A stretch of DNA of 64,000 nt. Origin: Cymodocea nodosa (lineage: Eukaryota > Streptophyta > Magnoliopsida > Alismatales > Cymodoceaceae). The translations under genes were made by a program, and so were the position numbers. This document shows positions 59,696 to 64,000 of the stretch, one piece after another. Numbering within the stretch: the first letter of the stretch is position 1; every line of letters starts with the position of its first letter. The stretch lies in contig JAZBRI010000008.1 of the NCBI GenBank assembly GCA_036874045.1, positions 11,857,001 through 11,921,000 on the forward strand. Direction: 5' to 3'. Below the pieces are notes generated by a model. That model had not been told where the DNA came from and searched no databases. It worked only from the letters and a program-made list of their open reading frames with translations.

Positions 59696-60789
59696 ACCTC
59701 ACTATTAGTCTTCCACTTCTTTACATCTTTTCTTTTTCCTTCATCGAAATACACACGTTCTGACTCACATTTACATTTCAAATTTTCTTTAATCATCAAT
59801 CCTAGATCTTTAAAAAATTTTCTACAAAATAAACTTTCTCGTCCAAAATTTTCATCAAGTGTAATAAGAAGTCGTTACTTTAATGTTAACTAAACAAGTA
59901 ACACAAGTAGATATATAACTTAACGTTTCTAACTTAACGAGCTCCTCATGTGCCAACTCACGTGACAAGTACTATAGCTAACTTAACAAACTAAGTCAGT
60001 GGTGTTACGCTAACTCAACAAACTAGTTTCGTGGTATTATGGTAACTCAATGAACCAGCTTAACCTTTCTTTCGAAAGGTTAAATGCTAACTCACCGATA
60101 ATAGTTTAAGTTTCGGATAGTTACGGTTGTAAGTTTTCGAAAAACTTTAACTCACCGATTCAACAATAAACAAATGTTTTTATAATAAGAATTTTACCAC
60201 GTGCAAAAATAACAACTTAAGTTTATAATGCTAACCTAACGCATTCCCTTAGTGTTCAATATAGCAACTCAACGCGTTTAGTTATGTTAACTTAACAAGT
60301 TAAACATGTACACCTCACGTGATACAATATAACATTCGTAACTTTAATTTCACCACATGTACAACACTAACTTAACGAGTTCGTCTCTTCTTTTACTTAC
60401 TAACTTAACGAGTTCTCACATGACCTATTTTAACCTTTAAGCCTCTAACTTAACAAGTTCTCACGTGATCTCTATAGAAATAACACTCTAACTTAACGAG
60501 TTGTCTAAACGTGCACTGTTCATGATACAGAAAATATAACTTTAAAACATATCATGTTTTTCAATAAAAACAAATGTTAACTTAACGTTTAATTAAATGA
60601 GAATTTAATGCAATGAAACAACTAGTTATTAACTTAGTATAATTTCAGATCCAATACAGACAAGTATTTATATCAGTAAGCTTTTTCTGTATTAATTGAT
60701 GTACTTAATTTCCTTTCACAAGCATTAGTAATTGAGTAAATATGATTATTTTTCATTCAACACACATCATCAAAACAAAATACTCAACA
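59696..60789 (-). mobile_element. COP1 5' LTR fragment of the nested element
   Basis: The U3 portion (minus-strand start TGTTGAGTATTTTG at 60789), cut at about 59696 just upstream of the TATA box, so R-U5 is missing. Its left flank is the 600-bp foreign segment. Confidence 0.88.
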
Positions 60790-60794
60790 TATTC

Positions 60795-61907
60795 TGAATT
60801 ATATTAATCTGTTTTGGACATTGTTAATCCTCCCCCTACAAATATACTTCTTATATATTCAATAACATATAAAATATACTTGTATAACCATAGATGTTAA
60901 GTATAACTATACTTTTAAATTTTCTTTTCAGAAACTTTCGTTATCCTGAATTGATCAAAAATGATTTCCAAAATCAATTCCTACTGTATATGAATCAAAA
61001 CACAACTTTGAACTCAATATGATTAATTCAAGTAGAATAAAAGAATGTATCTCAAATAAACGTTTTCAAAAGTACTAATATTGATTCAATAAATCAGTAG
61101 TCATATTGGTAGAAATTATATTCGATTCAAAGATATCTGTAATTAATGAAACACTCCTTTTTTTTTCTTTTCTTTTTCAAATTAGTAAATATTCATAATT
61201 TTCTTTAAAAGTTAGTTCGAAAAGCTTGAATCATACAAGAGCTTTCTAATGTTCCCATGTAATGAGCTTTTAGTCAACAATCCTAGATCTAATCAGAACC
61301 TTAGGTTGCTAGATTTAAAGAATCCCTTTTTAGGACAACAATCCTTACATACCTATCTACTCAAGTACAAAAGACTCGTGATCAAACTGATCAATAAACT
61401 CTCAAAGATTTTCACTTTATAAGCACTTTTCATTTTAAGCACAGTATATATGTATTCCATTAATACAGATGCAATAAAACACAAATCTCATACAATTTTT
61501 ACTTCTATGATTTTACTGAAAATATGAATCAGTTTCAATAAGCTCATACTTTTGATTAACAGTTTAAAATGATTTATATATAAATTATTCTATAAGTTTA
61601 ATCAATCAAGTCAAATTTATGCATGATCATATGCACTTTCATTGATTCAAAGAAAACACTTAATCAAAATTTCAGAATTTCAGAAGTATTTAATGCTTTT
61701 CATTTACACTTCCACTTAAAATCGTGAAAACCATTAAAATTGATAAACTAATTAAAATCAATAAGATACTACTATGATTTTACAATAAATACATAGTATC
61801 TTATGCAGTAGTTTAGATATTACTTAGATATTTATGATAAATATATAATATTTATGAGGTGAACAACATCATCAACAATATTTATCTTTTTGTGGAGTTT
61901 AAGCATT
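60795..61907 (-). other. COP1 spacer (minus strand)
   Basis: The counterpart of 23286-24290. It includes the purine tract (CCTCCCCCTAC near 60830) and the conserved block near 61370-61390. No gene. Confidence 0.85.
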
Positions 61908-63000
61908 TTACACATCACATAGCCTACAAATACCCAAATTTAATCTTATGTTGCAGAATGTATTTTCATCTAGAGGTTTTGTAAATATATCAACTAATTG
62001 ATTTTTACTAGACACAAATCCTAATTTAATTTTTCTTTTAATTACATTATCTCTTAGAAAATGATGTCTAACCTCTATATGCTTTGCTCTAAAATGTAAT
62101 ACAAGATTTTTGAAAAGATTTATTGCAAAATTACTATCACAATAAATCACAGTTGTATCATAAGATAATCCAAAGTCTTCTAAAGTTTGCCTTATCCATA
62201 GAATCTAAGTGCAGCACAATGCAGTAACAACATATTCAGCTTCTGTAGTAGAAAGTGCTACACAGTTTTGCCTTTTACTAAACCATGACACCAAATTATT
62301 TCCCAATAATTGACATGTGCCATTGGTACTCTTTCTATCAGATTTAGATCCTACGTAATCAGCATCAGTATATCCTATAAGATCTACTAAACTATCTTTA
62401 GAATAATACAGTTTGAAATTTTTAGTTCCTTGTATATATCTAAATATTCTTTTAACAGTAATTGAGTGTGATTCTTTAGGATTAGATTGAAATCTAGCAC
62501 AAGCACACACAACAAACATAATATCAGGTCTACTAGCTATCAAATAAAGTAAAGAACCAATCATACTTCTGTATTTTCTTTGATCTATTGATTTTCCTAT
62601 GTCATTAATATCTAACTTTAAAGAAGTTCTCATAAGAGTTCCTTGAATCCTTGTATCATTAAAATTAAATTTCTTAAACATTTCATCTGCATATTTTTCC
62701 TGATTTAAAAATATACCTTTATCCATTTGCTTAATTTGAAGTCCTAGAAAATATGAAAGTTCTCCTATCATACTCATTTCAAACTAACTAGTCATCTCTT
62801 TAAAAAATATTTTTATCAGTTTATCAGAGGTTGCTCCAAAGATTATATCATCCACATATATTTGGACAACAATCTGATCTTTACCATCTCTTTTGATAAA
62901 TAAAGTATGATCTACTTTTCCCATGATATAACCTTGTTCTATTAAAAAAGTAGATAATCTTTCATACCATAATCTAGGTGCTTGCTTCAAACCATATAAG
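61908..63000 (-). pseudogene. COP1 pol fragment: RT and RNase H (minus strand)
   Basis: Read on the minus strand from 63000: [27 protein letters not shown] near 62850, then SMIGELSYFLGLQIKQ, RNase H with TDADYVGSKSDRKSTNG and STTEAEY, a stop near 62205, and YCDSNFAINL to the end at 61908. A stop also separates 62784 and 62777. Catalytic residues of RT and RNase H survive. The N-terminal half of RT and everything upstream is deleted. Confidence 0.92.
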
Positions 63001-63028
63001 GCTTTCCAACATTTTCAAACCATATAAG
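62986..63028. repeat. Filler duplication at the deletion junction
   Basis: TTCAAACCATATAAG occurs at 62986-63000 and again at 63014-63028, exactly where COP1 RT ends and COP3 RNase H resumes. Such short templated duplications are typical of end-joining repair after a break. Confidence 0.75.
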
Positions 63029-63183
63029 TAGATGTTCGCTATCACTTCCTCAAGAATGAAAACCGCATAAAGATATTGAAGATCGATACTCAAGATAATC
63101 CAACTAATATGTTTACCAAAGGCATCATTCAGAGTAAGTTCAAGCATTGTTTGGATCTACTCAATGTCTATGCCTATGGTTGA
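63026..63183 (+). pseudogene. COP3 RNase H C-terminus (right half)
   Basis: The frame reads VDVRYHFLKNENRIKILKI, DNPTNMFTKG and SKFKHCLDLLNVYAYG, ending at TGA 63181-63183. It is the tail expected after the KHI that ends the left half at 34530, so the two are pieces of one gene split by 28.5 kb. Confidence 0.88.
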
Positions 63184-63254
63184 TCCTTCAGGATCTTTTG
63201 TGATAGAGTGTTTGGATCTAGGTGGAGTTTGTAAATTTAAGACAAGGTAGAGAT

Positions 63255-63530
63255 TGTTGAAATATATCTTAAATTAGTTATTGTATATGTAGGGGTATTT
63301 TGGTCTTTTTGACCACATGGGATGCCCAAGTTATAAGAAGGCTCCCATTATGCGTGCAAGTAATATAACTCTTGTATCCCATTCTCGTCACCAAGAATCA
63401 AGGAAAATCCACCTCCATCCATGGACGTACCCAAGTTGGGGAACCATGTAAAATCTTTGTGTCTTGATTGTTCTTTCTCCTTCTCCACATGTTCAAGCTC
63501 CTCTCTCTCTGCTACAAACTTTGCTCAACA
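63255..63530 (+). mobile_element. COP3 3' LTR
   Basis: A 276-bp LTR with termini TGTTGA and TCAACA, preceded by a purine-rich AAGGTAGAGAT and 72 bp from the pol stop. The short LTR fits Tork/Tnt1-like copia elements and contrasts with the 1.5-2.2 kb LTRs around it. Confidence 0.85.
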
Positions 63531-63783
63531 AAAATAAAACTGTCTAATTTACTTAGATCTCCAATGACTTCTAGTGTAACTTTTTGATAATATACCTAAG
63601 CAAAATTGAAACCTTCTGAAACCTATTTTCAAAGGTTTACTAAATAAAAAACAGTTAGGCAATTTCAATTATAATAGTATAAGTGCTAAAAAGATTTGAT
63701 CTAATATTAAGCACTTAGTTTTTCATCATCAAAATTAAACCTGTAAATAATAAACTAATAGAAGAAAATCCAACTAGTCATTT
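63531..63783. other. AT-rich flank of COP3
   Basis: No gene seen. The part near 63550-63590 faintly resembles the 3' end of the GYP1 LTR in minus orientation (TTAGATCTCCAAT...CTAGTGTA), not enough to call. Confidence 0.4.
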
Positions 63784-64000
63784 AGGCGAAAGTAGTTATT
63801 ACAAAGAAGAAATATAAAAGAAAAGAAATGAAATGAAGAAAGTGGGGAGAATCATGCTCACTACAGAAAACGTCAAACGTTTCTTAAGCTCCCACCACCA
63901 CCATCACTAACCACCATTTATTGAATGTCTATGAGGATACTTTCTAGATATCAGATCAATTCTGAGCAAAACACGATAACTGACAACTATTGTGAGAAGT
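63784..64000 (+). mobile_element. GYP1 LTR fragment at the window edge
   Basis: Matches the TATA/GC-rich part of the GYP1 LTR in plus orientation (GAAATATAAAAGAAAAG at about 63808, then ACCACCATTTATTGAATGTC and GAGCAAAACACGATA). More diverged than the other copies. It continues beyond the window. Confidence 0.8.

Larger units (their letters stand above)
55342..60789 (-). mobile_element. Nested, internally deleted COP1 element with TSD tattc
   Basis: Bounded by tattc at 55337-55341 and 60790-60794; the flanks rejoin into the COP1 spacer. Minus-strand order: 5' LTR fragment (60789 to about 59696), about 600 bp of unrelated DNA, 3' part of the extra ORF (59095-57576), polypurine tract, 3' LTR (57072-55342). 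The priming site, gag, pol and spacer are gone. Both LTR pieces share a TTAACCTTTCTTTCGGAAGG-type insert (56318, 60060) absent from most COP1 LTRs, so they are a true pair. Confidence 0.9.
34531..63000 (-). mobile_element. COP1 element (minus strand) inserted in COP3, carrying nested elements
   Basis: Read on the minus strand: truncated RT and RNase H (63000-61908), spacer (61907-60795, resuming 55341-54860), extra ORF (54859-52584), polypurine tract (52066-52054) and 3' LTR (52053-34531). It is interrupted by a COP1 element at 55342-60789 and a GYP1 element at 35587-51493. The COP3 frame stops at 34530 (candidate target acatt) and resumes near 63026. The 5' LTR, gag and half of pol are missing at 63000, where a short filler duplication marks the deletion. 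Confidence 0.88.

Noticed and set aside
1-64000. tRNA, rRNA or ordinary host genes
   Set aside because: None recognised on either strand; tRNA-like matches are only the retrotransposon priming sites.

Overview
The window is plant nuclear DNA made almost entirely of nested, decayed LTR retrotransposons. No ordinary host gene, tRNA, rRNA or CRISPR array is visible. It looks like intergenic heterochromatin of a large angiosperm genome. The evidence is plant-type priming sites (initiator tRNA-Met type for copia, tRNA-Asp type for gypsy), SIRE-, Tork- and Athila-like polyproteins, 5-bp target-site duplications (TSDs) and strong AT richness. The species cannot be named from the sequence.

Four families are used below. 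COP1 is a SIRE-like Ty1/copia family: LTR about 1.5-2.0 kb, termini TGTTGAGTAT...CGATCCTACA, with an extra ORF after pol. COP2 is a second SIRE-like copia: LTR 1.54 kb, termini TGAAAGGACC...GGTCCTAACA. COP3 is a Tork/Tnt1-like copia with a short 276-bp LTR. GYP1 is an Athila-like Ty3/gypsy family: LTR about 1.9-2.2 kb, starting TGTTTAGAATG.

Layout. 1-3516: 3' end of a COP2 element, inserted into a minus-strand COP1 element (3517-8285). 8286-13803: a minus-strand GYP1 LTR hit by that COP1 element and by a COP1 solo LTR (8576-12155), which itself carries a GYP1 solo LTR (10180-12123). 13804-15936: GYP1 gag remnant split by another COP1 solo LTR. 15937-29162: a COP1 element with two LTRs, gag, pol and the extra ORF, all interrupted by stops. 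29163-32647: COP1 pol and spacer fragment, then inverted GYP1 LTR pieces. 32648-34530 and 63026-63530: the two halves of a COP3 element, split by about 28.5 kb. That 28.5 kb is a minus-strand COP1 element whose 3' LTR holds a complete 15.9-kb GYP1 element (35587-51493, TSD ctaac) and whose spacer holds another damaged COP1 element (55342-60789, TSD tattc). 63784-64000: another GYP1 LTR piece.

The most interesting object is the complete GYP1 element. Its zinc-knuckle/protease/RT/RNase H/integrase block comes first. Then come, as separate blocks, an ORF resembling the plant 'putative transposon protein' family (PF20167-like), the capsid part of gag (normally upstream of pol), and a nearly intact 379-codon F-box-like ORF. 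Each downstream block is preceded by a cluster of short hairpins of the form GTTGAGTTA-n-TAACTCAAC, also present in the LTR U5. The PF20167-like ORF and about 1 kb of noncoding DNA are shared between GYP1 (gypsy) and COP1 (copia), and three LTR families share the same hairpin/G-box repeat grammar. This suggests modules moved between retrotransposon superfamilies.

All reading frames carry stops or frameshifts, so none of these copies should be autonomous. Domain calls rest on reading the translations by eye; no database search was run.
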